DNA of 64,000 bases from Psilocybe azurescens (lineage: Eukaryota > Basidiomycota > Agaricomycetes > Agaricales > Agrocybaceae): positions 1 to 64,000 of the forward strand of contig JAJIRX010000175.1 of NCBI GenBank assembly GCA_023853785.1, given 5' to 3'. The position numbers and the translations under genes were made by a program. Under the pieces are notes generated by a model. The model saw nothing but the letters and a program-made list of their open reading frames with translations, searched no databases and was not told the DNA's origin. Below are positions 21,961 to 33,890 of this stretch, one piece after another (position 1 is the first letter of the stretch; every line of letters begins with the position of its first letter).

Positions 21961-22317
21961 CTTTTGTAGTTGTCTTCGGTGATCTCTCATTTACCTACAT
22001 CACTTCAATTTGATTATTCAAAAGGAGACATAATCAACACACCTTTCTACATGTCAATTCCGTGCTCGTGTTCTGTTCTCAACACTGAGCTCCTAAGCAA
22101 GGTGTTACCAGGAATATATTATTTCAGAGGAGCTTGCATGTTACAGGTAAATAAAAACACAAAGTCCATTTGACAGACATTCTCCTAACACTGGTGGCAT
22201 ATCAGAAGAATATGTGGTCCAACATGGCCATATCGTGGTTGAATTTAATCAGCAGACCTTCTGACACATTTTCTGGACGCTAGAAATGCGCTTTGCTGAC
22301 GTTAATAGAATAGCACA

Positions 22318-22830
22318 CCTCACCGATAATCCGACAAACATGAACCCCAGCCTGCCATCCTTCCTAACCACGACATCCGCATCTCGTACATGGCCGTGCA
22401 CGAAGTTGGCTTGATGTAGCTCGACCAATCGTTCCCCGATTTGTTCGCGCGTATCCGCAGCAGAATATTTTTGTGGAAGAGTTTGTATTCCTCATCGAGA
22501 GCGTCCGTGATAACCATCTTCCCTCTGGTACAGATGACTTCAGCTTCGGAGCGATATCTACTTCTGCACATTTATCGTGGACTACCTGTGAGTATCGATG
22601 CGCGAACTTAATACAAACCCTCTCCCTATTGTCGGTATCACCCATAAAAAGCAGCTTCTTTTCATCGATATGGCGAAAGTATTTGAAATTCACAGTGGTT
22701 TTGGTGTCGGGGCAGCGGTACGTGTGCGAGGATCTGGAAATTGTGGGTCCAAGTTTGCAAGAAGTGCAGGGTTTGTCAGTGCGTCGTAGCATTCTTGAGG
22801 GTACCGAAGTGATGAGCAAGAGATTCACGC
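22318..22830 (-). pseudogene. fungal kinase-like fragment, copy K1
   Basis: Read from 22830: FKYFRHIDEKKLLFMGDTD, RERVCIKFAHRYSQ and HDKCAEVDIAPKL, then a frame change to VITDALDEEYKLFHKN. It belongs to a basidiomycete-expanded group of degenerate protein kinase-fold proteins. The catalytic-loop part is scrambled by frameshifts (ORF ends at 22364 in one frame and 22320 in another). It lies head to head with Rpn6 copy C, the same arrangement as K2 and the interrupted Rpn6 copy in the right-hand block. Confidence 0.65.
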
Positions 22831-22939
22831 ATATCAGAGTCAGTGCAATGGCACAACAGAGGCATAGCGAGAGTAAGAACTTTGAAATGTGGTCGAGTCC
22901 TCCAAATTGCAGCGGAAAAGCTAATTTAGAGTCCTACTA

Positions 22940-25090
22940 CACAGCCTCCGACGCAATTCCCTATCCGCTCTCCCTCCAGGCCCAGCAGGACTTGAAGTCG
23001 GGCATCCTCCACGCGGAGGAGCAGGATTTTAGATTATAGTACTGCTTATTTAAATTTCTGCTACGCGTTTGATAATCTGAGTGCACTTGGGGAAGAGGAA
23101 GATAATGGGTGGAAGGGAGGAGAGGGGAGGGAGGGGGAAAGGAGGGATGATAGGAGCTGGAGACGTTGAAGTATTTGCTGTTGCGTAATGTTATGTTGAA
23201 TTTAGTAGGTCTTTTTCCATTCGTTTCATTTGATTCTCGTCCTTTTATGTTCTTTTTGTCGATCTCGCCGTTTTTCTTGATGAAATGAGACATGTATGCG
23301 TGCCACTCGCCTCGCCTTTCTTGAAAATACCCGCTTGCAGATACGTCATCTCGTGAGAAGGAAATAATGTCACGTGTATTTACATCTCCCAACTTTTTCA
23401 AGTAGCTTCCTTACTCTCAGTCGTACCACGACTGCGTAGGCATTCAATTCACTTCACTCATTTATTACGTAGCGAATTTTTCTAGAGGGGGCCTTCAGCA
23501 TCGCCATCGGTCCTCTACGCCCTGGAGATGACGCGATCGTAATGCCGCTGACCGCTCCACCCACCTACTACGTCACTACTTATCTTTTTTAATTACAGGG
23601 CACGGCGCACTGTCCTCGAGACTTCTTTTCTTCTGCCTGATCTATTCTGTGTCCACCGAAATCGTAACTGACACGGACGTCTTGCTCCCCATTTTTCTTC
23701 TTTGTCTACCTCTACCCCATCGCTTTTCCTTCCCCACCACCCACTTCTCCTCTCATCCTCAAATCCCCTCACTCCAAATCCCCTCCTCCAATATGATAAC
23801 ACAAAACAACAGCCAGAAGACGTCAATTCCCTGCTCACCAACAAAATTTCCCAGCGCTACGCCTGCTCGTGGGACATCAAAAGCATGCGCGCCGTCGCGC
23901 GAGTGCATCAGAAGAGGGATTTGAGGGAGTTTCAGGAAGTGTTGAGGGGGTATCGGGTTGGCGAGTTGTGGCTTTTATTAATATTATTTAGGATTTCGAG
24001 GGTGTTTTATTTTTTCTGTTTCTATTTTTTGAGAGTTATTTTATGGAGAGTTTTTGTGGGATTGTGTTATTGGACGTCGTGTTTTTGGAGGATGTTTCGT
24101 TGGTGGCGGTTTCGTTGGTGACGTTTTTGTTCGAGGACGCTTTGTTGGACGTCGTTCTTCGTTCTTCGCTTTCTCTATTCCCTCCGTTGCTTACTCGACT
24201 CGAGAGATGGATGAGCCGCAGCCGCGTCCTCAGGGCGTTCCTTCACTCGGTGCGTCGGCGCACAGGATCCGAGCCTAGCATGCGGACTGGTTGGTGCATC
24301 TCTCTGTCTAGCCGACTCCTAGCGTTTAGAGCGGTGGTTCACTCAGTTTTGAACACTCGCCCGCAATGTTGGTGGGCCGTCGTCCACCTTCCAGATGTCC
24401 TGTTCTGTTTGACTATACGACACCATCCATTTTGTTACGCCTTGTATTTACATATCTCATCCTTCGTCCTCTTTCCTTATTTATTTACGCATTCGCCTTC
24501 TCCATCCGCACCTTCATCCCTTTCTCCCGCTTTCTGGCAATTCACTAACAACCCACTCTCTCCTTCCGCTCTTCCCATGCAATAGAACTCCAATTAGACT
24601 CAACGATCCGAAAACACTTCTCCGTGTTGTACGACACGCTGTTAGGGAGAATCCTGAAGAAGATCGTCGAGCCATACTCAGTTGTGGAGGTCGAGCACGT
24701 CGCGGAGGAGGTCATCAGGAGAGGCAGGCTATTGAGATGAAATACGTTTTGTTTGTTTTTTTAGCATTTACTTTTGGCTTTTTTAGTGTTCGCGGGAATG
24801 ACGCTGATCTTTTTTTTTGCACACCGTCAAAGACGATCCTTAATAATGTACTCTATGGCGTGTTGGTGTATCATCTACGACGAACCTAAAGCCGACGTAA
24901 GCTTTCTTTATTCTATTCTACCTCTATTCATTTTCGTCTTCTCTTCTCCTTTTACGCCTTTTGCTTACTCGCTTCCGGCTTCTTCCCCGAACTCGAAACA
25001 CATTATGCAGAGCACATACGGAGCCACTATCGAGACGCTCGAGCAGATCAGCGAGGTTGTGGAGTCATTATGTACCAAAATACGCTTCTC
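22940..25090 (+). pseudogene. RPN6: Rpn6 pseudogene, copy C
   Basis: Degenerate blocks: [19 protein letters not shown] (about 22975-23030) then stop codons; LKYLLLRNVMLNL (about 23170-23205); PEDVNSLLTNKISQRYACSW to HQKRDLREFQEVLRGYR (23815-23963); ELQLDSTIRKHFSVLYDTLLG (24586-24742); VLYGVL (about 24850); and TYGATIETLEQISEVVESLC (25011-25075). Everything upstream of the LQAQ motif is missing. The donor after the DEP motif is still GTAAGC. Its introns are long (about 600 bp each), and the second contains the intact counterpart (24190-24300) of the site that carries the 8.56-kb insertion in the other copy. Confidence 0.8.
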
Positions 25091-27233
25091 TTCCTTTTCT
25101 CTCTCTTGTTTCGTTAGATGACGATGACTGACGCGGTGCCATCGTCTTTCCACCAAATTGTCAAGATTTCTTAAAGCCTAGAAGACGTTGTTGAGGAGTT
25201 TTTTTGTCTTTGTCAGCAGGGTTGTTCTATGAGAGTGAGTCGTACCAGTTGTTTCAATTGTACTTTAAATTAATGCACAGTTTCTCTTTTCTCTTTCTTT
25301 CTTTATGCTAGTTGTATACCATTGCGTGTTCTTCACGAAAGGTGTTCGTGCCTTCGTTGCATCCGACAATGTAGGTGATAGTGCCTTTGCTCATGCTACG
25401 TCTCTACAAGAAGTGATACCATTTCCCGCCCGAACAGATGCTTTACCACGTTCGATTGTATGAGACTAGCTCGTAGGTTCGACTCTTGGCTCTCGACTGA
25501 GATTCGGGATGGGCTCTTGTCGAAAAATCTCTTGTATATGGGCTAAGAGTGGGCGAGAAACTCGATCCGTTCGATCCGTTTGGTGCATGGCTTTCCTCTT
25601 GACATAACTTGACGAGGTGTATTGGCTAGGCCTAACGTTGTATTCCAAATTAATTTTTTTTAGGCCGGCGCCCCACGATTATCGTTAGTTTCATTAGATT
25701 CTCGTGAGAAGGGCGGTGAAGACAAAGGGTGTCGAGCGCGAATATCATACCGTCGATGTTCGTGTTCCTTTTCCTTTCTGTGTTCGAAATTCAAACCATA
25801 AACCTGGCACATTAACTTGCCCTTTCTTCATTGCAACAGTCCCAAGCCATCCACTCCACGGGGCATGTATTCAATGTCGCCACGCTTTTCACACTAGTAT
25901 TAAATCACAACAATGATTTTCTTGGTTTGGAACTACCTTATAACCCGGATTGTCAACTCAAATCCAGAACTCGACCATTCCCTCAAACCTCCAGCAATCC
26001 ACCTCTATAAAAGCATCTCCTACTAAAATTTCTCAGTTTTGTGAACGGCGCCACTACAGGTGCATCTTTGGCGATATGAGGATCTGGACATGCTCATGCG
26101 GAAGGAAGCACAGTAGGGGATGAGAGGGAGGTATGACATGATTCGGGAGCCGGGAGGGATATGCCAGTGTACATGGAGACGAGAGGAGGCTGGGGTTAGG
26201 GCGGTTGTGTGAAGATGAGGCGGCAAGGAGGGCGGAGAGCTCAGGTTAGCGGAGGAGGCAATGAATTGGGCCACCAGAGTAGAGGAGGAAGAGCTGAATG
26301 GGTGGCGGAGCTTGCGGAGCCCATGGCTGTGGAAAGAGAGAAGGACGAATGGGAGACAAGAGTCACAAGATGTCGAGCAGGGCAGAGCGTAAGTGGAACT
26401 TCGTCCACTTATGAGATATTGTTTTGTAAAGTACTAGGATCACAGATTAAACAATTACAGAGTGCACATAAAAGCAAGACTACATGGCGATGTTCCGCTG
26501 GGCTTGTGGGTATGAATAGGTAGAAAGCGCGGAAGTTTGTGGGTCACAAAGTAGTAGCTGCGAGCTTGACATCTAGATTCAATGTGATCAATGGCCAAAT
26601 GAGAAGGGCGAGTATAAGCGGGAAGATGTCATGTCCCGGTCGATGTCCTGGAAACAATGGTAAGAAAGAAATGGCTGTCCGTCCCGATTGAACGTATGAT
26701 TGAGTTCAGGCTCCGGACAAGGTTCGGTTTCTGGGGATTCTCTTTCAACGTTGAGATGTGTCAGTTATGCCAGCCCATCGGCGTACCAACGGGTGCGTGA
26801 TCGGGACCATGTTCGCTTTCGCGTCCATCCATCCTCTGGTCCATACCCATATGTGCACCCAACAGTTTGACTGGACTTTGAGTGGAAGATTGAGACCACC
26901 GCGGCATACGAGCGCAAGACAGCAGCACTCCCAGTAGATAGTGAGGAAAAGAGAGAAAATAGGCCAAGGCAGTGCTCTCTAAATATACTGGACTATGTCC
27001 CCGTGTGTAGCGGCCTGCCGGCTGTCTGAACCAGGTTGGATTAATTTTAACTTCCTATTCAATCTGCGCGGAGCAAGGACAGGAGGTACACGTGGCCAAC
27101 CGCATACTCGGATCCTTGGAATTCCTACTCGAATCTGTGCTCGTTCTTCGTCGCCTTCATCTTGACTTCCATTACTTACCTTCAGCTCATTTTCGCTTGA
27201 TATCCACTGTACACCTGTAAATTTACGTCCAAC
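25091..27233. other. no gene recognised
   Basis: 2.1 kb of mixed sequence with only short unrelated frames. The first ~50 bp are the 3' remnant of Rpn6 copy C. The last few hundred bases should hold the promoter of the NACHT-ankyrin gene. GC content falls across this stretch from the duplicated block into the AT-rich island. Confidence 0.5.
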
Positions 27234-30200
27234 ATGGCTACCAAAATCTCAAAAGAGAGACGAGGTTTGTGAAGAGCATCGATATCTGATAGCGCCACTT
27301 ATTAATCTGTCTTTTGGAGGTGTAGATATTCGCAATATTGTTGAGCACAACAACTTTGAAAATTCCTTAGTGAATATCGCTGGAAAGGATGTAAATGTGT
27401 ATCAAAGCCGCAAGGATCCCATCGGCGGTGAGTTCTATAACGTCTTATCTATTCAAAATCTGAATAAATCCACTCAAGAACTTCGAATGATCGCCGACTG
27501 GTTAACACCAATCAACTTCAGAACCATTCACCGTGATACTCTCTCCAAACGCACCCTTGGCACTGGAACATGGCTTATCAATAGCCCGGAATTTCAAGAA
27601 TGGCACTCCAAGGATGATGGTCTCCTCGTGATAACGGGAATACGTATGTACACATTTAGTTGACCTCTATATTTCAATGTCTAACATTTTTTGGATAGCT
27701 GGTGCCGGAAAGACGGTTCTCTCGTAAGTTTTTAACTCTCTCATCTATCAAAATGCTGTACATCTATGATATATAGATCAATTGTTATCGAATATCTGGA
27801 GAATTTGCACTCTAAGGAAAACCACAATGCTGTTGTCTTTATGTACTGCCGACATGATGATACGTACTCAGTGACAGATTTTCTTGCTTCATTGGTCAAG
27901 CAGCTGGTCGAGGAGCATCATGATAAACCACCCATTTTTGAAGCTGTCAATGATATACATGATGATCATAAGAAAAAGGAGACATATCCTTCTGAAGTTG
28001 AACTTTTGGAGTTATTACAACAGTTATTCACTTCTTTAAAAAAGTGTTTATTATTCTTGATGCATTTGATGAGGCCTCCTATAATGTTCGGGCCCATCTC
28101 CTGGCTAAGCTCTTGTCATTGCAAGCAGTCATTCTGATCACCTCACGTCTATTGGAGTTGGGGTTGTCTAAGACCTTACCACCAGATGCTGTGCATATAT
28201 ATATTGAAGCACAAACACAGAATGATATTCAACTCTTTGTGAGAAATGAGGTTAAAGCAAATTCAGATATCTTGGATCTCATAGGAGATGATGATTCATG
28301 TATGAATAAAGTCTGCACTAAAATTGAGGAAAATTCAAAGGGGATGTAAGTATTGTATATTCTTTCTATATTGATTTGCAGCTAACAAATAGTGCTGCAA
28401 ATTTATAGGTTTCTTCTTGCTTCTCTGCAAATTAACTCTCTTAAAGGATGTACTACCAAGAACAAGCTATTTATAGCACTTCAGTCACTCCCATCTGACT
28501 TAAATGCAACATATCAGTCTGCATTAACACGAATTAATAACCAGAGTGGGGAATTCTGTTCTCTTGCCAAGCGGGCCATCACCTGGTTGACATATACATA
28601 CCGATCATTAACAATAACTGAACTTCAACATGGACTTGCAATAGATAATGGACAAAAGATCTTTGATAAAGGGGACATTCCACCAGAGAAATTGATCAGT
28701 AATGTATCTTGTGGCATGATTGTAATTGATCCAGAGAGTAAAATTGCCCGTCTTGTACGTGAGTGAACCAGCATATATTATAATGACCAATTCAGGTTAA
28801 TAATATAATTTAAAGATTATACAGCATATGACTTTTTCCTAAAGAGTGCTGATCAGCTAATCCTGGAACCACATACATATATCACCACAAGTTGCATTTC
28901 ATACCTCAATGCATTTCAATTTACAATATTGGAGATATCAGACACAAGAGCACTGAAGAAATTTCTACAAAGTCAGCCCCTTCTAGACTATGCTTATTGC
29001 AACTGGGGCTTTCATGCCAATCAGTATCATGGAAGGGCTGTATCAGAAAACATAATATCTAGTTTTGTTCTTCAATGTGCCAAATATCCTCTATCCTATG
29101 ATTATTCCTTGAGTGGATTTTCCTTGTGCAAACCTTGTCATGTGGCTGCCTACTATGGGCTTTTAGATATTTTCCCAGAGATACATGCATCATGGAATGA
29201 ATATACAACAGAGCAGGATACACCACTCATTCTAGCTTCAATTAATGGCCATGAGAGAGTTGTTCAATTGCTTCTATCTTACTCCAACATCAACATCAAT
29301 GTGAGCAATTCCTGGGGCAACACATCACTTATGCTGGCTTCTAAGAATGGCCATAAAGCAGTTGTTCAATTACTTCTATCTTGCCCTAACATTGATATAA
29401 ATGCAAGCAATGACAGTGGTTACACAGCACTTATGCTTGCTTCTAAGAATGGCCATAAAGCAGTTGTTCAATTGCTTTTATCTTACCCTAACATTGATAT
29501 AAATGCAAGCAATGACAATGGTTATACTTCACTTATGCTTGCTTCTAAAAAGGCCATGAAGCAGTTGTTCAGCTAATTCTATCTTGCTCTGACATCAATA
29601 TCAATGTGAGTGATTCCTGGAAGTGCACAGCACTTGTGCTTGCTTCTGAGAATGGCCATGAAGCAGTTGTTCAATTGCTTCTATCTTGCCCCAATATTAG
29701 CATCAATGTGATAAATTACTGGAGCCACACAGCACTTATGCTTGCTTCTAAGAAGGGCCATGAAGCAGTTGTTCAATTACTTTTATCTTGCCCCAATATT
29801 GACATCAATACAAGCAATGAAAATGGCTACACAGCACTTATACAAGCTTCTCAAAATGGCTATAAAGCAGTCATTCAATTGCTTCTATCTTGCCCCAACA
29901 TTGACATCAATGTAGGCAATTTCTGGAATTACACAGCACTTATGCTTGCTTCTTTGAATGGCCATGCAGTAGTCATTCAATTGCTTCTTTCTATCTCTAA
30001 CATCAACATCAATATGAGCAATTCCTGGAAGTACACAGCACTTATGCTTGCTTCTTTAAATGGCCATAGAGCAGTCATTCAATTTCTTGTATCTTGCCCC
30101 AACATTGACATCAATGCAAGCAATTACAATGGTTGCACAGCACTTATGCTTGCTTCTGAAAATGGTCATGAAGCAGTTGTTCAATTGCTTCTATCTTGCC

Positions 30201-30334
30201 CCAACATTGACATCAATGCAAGCAGTCAAAGTGATTATACAGCACTTATGCTAGCTTCTAAAAATGGCCATGAAGGAGTTGTTCAATTGCTTCTATCTTG
30301 CCCTCACATCAACTTTAATGCAAGCAATGACTAG
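27234..30334 (+). CDS. NACHT-ankyrin NLR-like receptor, six exons, two frameshifts as written
   Basis: Exons 27234-27264, 27326-27643, 27699-27723, 27777-28345, 28409-28758 and 28816-30334 join by GT-AG introns. Residues about 1-125 are a short N-terminal region ending GTGTWLINSPEFQEWHSKDD. The NACHT begins with Walker A GIPGAGKT, split across two introns, and has Walker B-like FIILDAFDEA (about 28045). LVHYTAYDFFLKS marks the end of the winged-helix region. From 29215, eleven 34-residue ankyrin repeats follow the pattern YTALMLASKNGHEAVVQLLLS, and the stop is at 30332. Fungal NLRs of this type detect non-self ligands and trigger incompatibility or defence; that role is family knowledge. Two one-base losses break the frame: in A6 at about 28040, just before Walker B, and in A5 at about 29552 in repeat 4. 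Codon use is AT-rich and CpG-poor. Confidence 0.85.
29215..30331 (+). repeat. eleven tandem ~102-bp ankyrin-encoding repeats
   Basis: Each unit contains close variants of GCACTTATGCTTGCTTCTAA and GTTGTTCAATTGCTTCTATC. Similarity is high at the DNA level, not only the protein level, which implies recent expansion or gene conversion. Confidence 0.9.
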
Positions 30335-30592
30335 GATCACTGTTACAACTTCAAGCTTGTATTCACATGTGTGGATAAAGCCAACAGTCAAGTAATCAAG
30401 AACTAAAGTGTTTCAAGCTGTTTATTGAGTGAAGTAGAGATATGATTCTCAAGAACTAGCTAAAGAACAATCATTGTATCTACTGGCTATTTAAGTGTTT
30501 GAGTATCTACAGCTACTAGTATGATGTGAGTCATAATATGAGACAGAGTCCAGTACTTATCAGAATGTGAGTCAAAATGCAAATGAGTCATA

Positions 30593-31249
30593 CAGTAGCT
30601 CAAAAAACTGTCCCAATGTTTGGCACTTTCTCACTAATTGTTTAATAACCTGGGAAATAAATTATGTAAAAGTCTGAAAATATTATATGTTATAGTTTAA
30701 CATGTGACTAACATATTTCTCACCAAGGTCACATAATTTTAACAAAAACTGATTAAGTAATGGAATTTACAAAATAATAGAGCATTGGGACAGTTTTTTG
30801 ACTCTCTATCTAGTACTTAGTATGGCCTCCCTTTGCCTTAATAACAGCCTCCATTCTCCTTGGCATGCTTTCTATAAGCCTTTGGCATGTTTCTGAAGGT
30901 ATTTCAGTCCATTCCTTTGCCAATCTCTTCCACAATTCAAATGCTCCTTTGGGTGGTGTCTCATAGGTGTTCATTTGCCTTTTGAGGTAAAACCAAAGGT
31001 GTTCAATGGGGTTGAGATCAGGGGATTGGGGTGGCCACTCCATAACTTCAACATCATTGGCCAAAAACCATTCTTGAGCTTTTTGGAGGTGTGTTTGGGG
31101 TCATTATCCTGCTGAAAAATCCTTTTCCCCTCTGCCATCTCCAAGTTGTCAAAGCTTTCATCCACCCCATGCTCCAAAATTTCACAGTATTGGTCTGCAT
31201 TCATCTTCCCCTCAACCTCAGTGAGTGTTTCAACACCATTCCACCCCAA
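30593..31249 (-). mobile_element. Tc1/mariner-type element, 3' part only
   Basis: Starts after TA (30591-30592) with CAGTAGCTCAAAAAACTGTC, closely like the terminus of the element at 39039. It is cut at 31249, where the GGTCTTTACAC terminus of another element begins. The 5' half of the transposase and the other TIR are not in the window. Confidence 0.8.
30810..31249 (-). pseudogene. Tc1/mariner DDE transposase, C-terminal part
   Basis: Reads GWNGVETLTEVEGKMNADQY, then RIFQQDNDPKHTSK (second catalytic Asp), then, after one frame change near 31075, MEWPPQSPDLNPIEHLW (third catalytic acidic position, Asp or Glu region) and a full C-terminus ending GGHTKY at 30810. The N-terminal helix-turn-helix domains and first Asp are absent because the element is truncated at 31249. 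Useful as the reference for the C-terminus that is missing from the copy at 39-40 kb. Confidence 0.8.
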
Positions 31250-32286
31250 GGTCTTTACACGGCCCCCCATTTTTTGGTCGGACTCCGTTGGACTTTCTAT
31301 ATTCAGAATGACAATTTTTCTGGTCTAGGACTGCTGAAATTTTCTGGTGAGATTCCAGTGAGATTCCGGTGAATGTCCAATGGACTGTCCAGGTGGACTG
31401 TCCACTGGAATAATGCCAAACCAGCAGTCAAAGGACCAACGGAAGTCCAATGGAAGTCCATCGGAATCCCACTGGACATGACCATTGGAATTCCAGCGGA
31501 CAAGTCCAACGGAATTCCAATGGAAGTCCAATGGATGTCCTTTTATTATAATTTATACTAGTATAGAAAAAAAGACACAAACGAGAATTGAACTTGGGCA
31601 TCGGAGAACGCCAAACACAAGCAGGATAAACCAACTGAGCCACAAAGGCTTATGAAAAACAAAAAATTAGTTAAATACATAGTGATGCAGCTGAAATTCT
31701 TGGCACTGCTCGGCACCAGCCAAACAACAATGCACACGTGACATGTTGATGCCACATTGGTCCGTTGTTGATTCCGGCCCCACTTTTCCTTCCACCACCA
31801 CTACCGCCTCGTCGGTCAGAGCCAGGCAAAAGCCAACCTGACGCAATGGAGGATGACAAGGATGACAAAGATGAGGACGAACGTGGCGAGGACCAGGACG
31901 TGGACAACTGCGACCACGACCACGAGGACCAGGGCGAGGCAGGCTGCGATGAGCATGTGGACAAGCCTGACCAGGGCAAGCATGTGGACAGCGAGAGTGA
32001 CAACGTTATGCACGCACACGGCCAGGGCAACAACGTCAAGCACGGCCAGAGTGACAACAAGCACGGCCAGGGCAACAACATGGACGGCCAGGACGACAAC
32101 AAGCACGGTGGGAGCTGAGGACAGCGGGGGGCGAGTATGAGCATGAGCACGAGCACAGCGGAGGCGACAACACGCACAGCAGGGGTGACAACATGCACAG
32201 CGAGGGTGACGACCACGCACAGCAGGGGCGATGACACACAGCGGGGCCGACAACACGCATAGCGAGGGTGCCGACATGCACAGCAG
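31250..32286. mobile_element. non-autonomous element E1 (GGTCTTTACAC terminus), right end missing
   Basis: Begins GGTCTTTACACGGCCCCCC inside the Tc1 transposase. 31340-31545 is packed with TCCANNGGA-type palindromes (GTCCAATGGA, GTCCACTGGA, CCATCGGAAT). A tRNA-like unit (31566-31655) and a segment shared with element E2 (31745-31850; GTCAGAGCCAGGC, GCCAACCTGACGCAATGGAG) follow, then a G/A-rich array encoding low-complexity frames (31850-32280). It ends where E2 begins at 32287, so it was truncated or invaded by E2. Confidence 0.6.
31566..31655 (-). ncRNA. tRNA-like Pol III unit in element E1
   Basis: On the minus strand, GCCTTTGTGGCTCAGTTGGT contains a perfect A-box-like TGGCTCAGTTGGT. About 45 nt later AAGTTCAATTCTCG resembles a B-box (GGTTCGANTCC), and a run of seven T follows, a Pol III terminator. 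A full cloverleaf does not fold well by eye (the D-stem closing strand is missing), so it is probably a tRNA-derived SINE-like unit rather than a working tRNA. A diverged twin is at 32668-32757 in element E2. Confidence 0.5.
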
Positions 32287-32667
32287 GAGGTCTTTACCCT
32301 CACCCAGGTATTCCATGTGGAGTCCACCTACTTCATGCCGGGGTTAATGGACTCCATATGGAGTTTAGCGACCTTTTTTGGCAGATATCCCAGCCATTTA
32401 GGGGTGGAGGCTCCATCTGGAGTCCAGCTGGAATCCACTCATCCTCCATGTGGACCCATGTGGAGGATGTGGAACTCCATCTGGACTCCATGTGGAACTT
32501 CATGTGGAGTTCCCATCCTCCATATGGATTTCATGTGGATTTAAGTCATAAATCATGTTTATTAGTATAAATACACAATTTCACGACCAAATTCAAATGG
32601 ACTCCAGGTGGAGGAATGTCCCCGGATTTTATTTACATTTTATTATATTTTATTATATTTTATTGTA

Positions 32668-32757
32668 GTGTAAAAAAAAATGCACCAGCAGGAATTGAAC
32701 ACACACATCTGAGAATGCTGAACAAGGTGATAAACCAACTGAACCATAAAGGCTTTG
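32668..32757 (-). ncRNA. tRNA-like Pol III unit in element E2
   Basis: Minus strand: GCCTTTATGGTTCAGTTGGT with A-box TGGTTCAGTTGGT, then B-box-like GTGTTCAATTCCTG, then nine T. Same order, spacing and strand as the unit at 31566-31655 despite clear divergence, which suggests the box elements have been kept. Confidence 0.5.
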
Positions 32758-33059
32758 ATAAACATTATAAAATAATTCCATACCTACCAATTAGCGTGAT
32801 TTCTCAGCAATTCTCGGCACATATTAAACAATGTTACATGTGTGACTTGTTATTGCCACGTCGGTATGCCGGCCCCACCTTTCTTCCAACCACTACCACC
32901 ACTACCGCCTCGTCAGTCGGAGCCAGGCGACAGCCAACCTGACACAACAGAGGACAATCACGACCACAACGGCCACGACCACGATCACGACCGTGGTAAC
33001 AATAACGACAACGCAGACGTGGACAAGGAGTACCACGATGACGAGAATGCAGACAACAG

Positions 33060-33890
33060 CGACAGCGACAGCGATGGCAAGGGCGACAGTGAGGACAGCA
33101 ACAGCAACAGCGAGGGGTGGGGGGCGAGACAGTGTGGTGAGACAGCGACAGCGACAGGCACAGCGAGGGTGAGTGCAAGATGGTGGGGCAAGATGGTGAG
33201 CGCAAGGGCAAGATGGCGGGGGCAAGACAGTGAGGGCAAGACAGTGAGGGCAAAGACAGCGGGGGCAAGACGGTGAGGCAAGAGCGAGGGTGAGGGCAAG
33301 ACAGCAAGGGTAGGGCAAGACAGCGAGGGTAAGGCAAGACAGCAGGGGCAAGGGCAAGACGGCAGGGGTGAGGACAAGACGGCAGGGGTGAGGACAAGAC
33401 AGCAGGGGTGAGGACAAGACAGCAGGGGTGAGGATGAGACGGCAGGGGCAGGGGCAAGGATGAGGGCAAGACGGCGGGGGCAGGGCAAGGGGGCAAGACA
33501 GTGGGGAGCCGAAGACGGTGGGGGGGGCAAGGGGGGCAAGATGGTGGGGGCAAGATGGTGGGGGCAAGATGGTGGGGGCAAGATGGCGGGGGCAAGACGG
33601 CAGGGGTGAGGGCAAGACGGCAGAGGCGGGGTGAGGGTGAGGGCTAGATGGCGGGGGTGAGGGCAAGACAGCCGGAGGCGGGGCGAGGGTGAGGGCTAGA
33701 TGGTGGGGGCAAGACAGTGACGGCAAGGGCAAGACAGTGACGGCAAGAGCAAGACAGTGACAGCGAGGGCAAGACAGTGCAAGACGGTGACAGCGAGGGC
33801 AAGATGGTGACAGCGAGGGCAAGACGGTGATGGTGACAGTGAGGGCAAGACGGCGACAGTGAAGACAACAATGACGGACATGGCGGGGTG
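33060..33890. repeat. G-rich minisatellite in element E2
   Basis: Irregular units such as GGGCAAGACAGTGACGGCAA, GGCAGGGGTGAGGACAAGAC and AAGATGGTGGGGGC. Open frames on both strands (Pro/Cys/Leu-rich on minus) are artefacts of the stop-free repeat. Confidence 0.85.

Noticed and set aside
22473..23039. + strand frame of 188 residues
   Set aside because: Its first half is antisense to the kinase-like fragment K1 and its end is the start of Rpn6 copy C; not one gene.
25470..25500. GTAGGTTCGACTCTTGGC resembling a tRNA T-arm / B-box
   Set aside because: No A-box at the proper distance upstream and no paired acceptor stem; a chance match.
26023..26967. Several 60-100 residue frames on both strands
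   Set aside because: No conserved motif, no consistent codon pattern, and no splice-joined extension.
31765..32327. Acidic DDKDEDER-type frame and minus-strand Leu/Cys/Ser-rich frames
   Set aside because: Low-complexity array of element E1, open in multiple frames. The acidic composition follows from the GAGGAC-type repeat.
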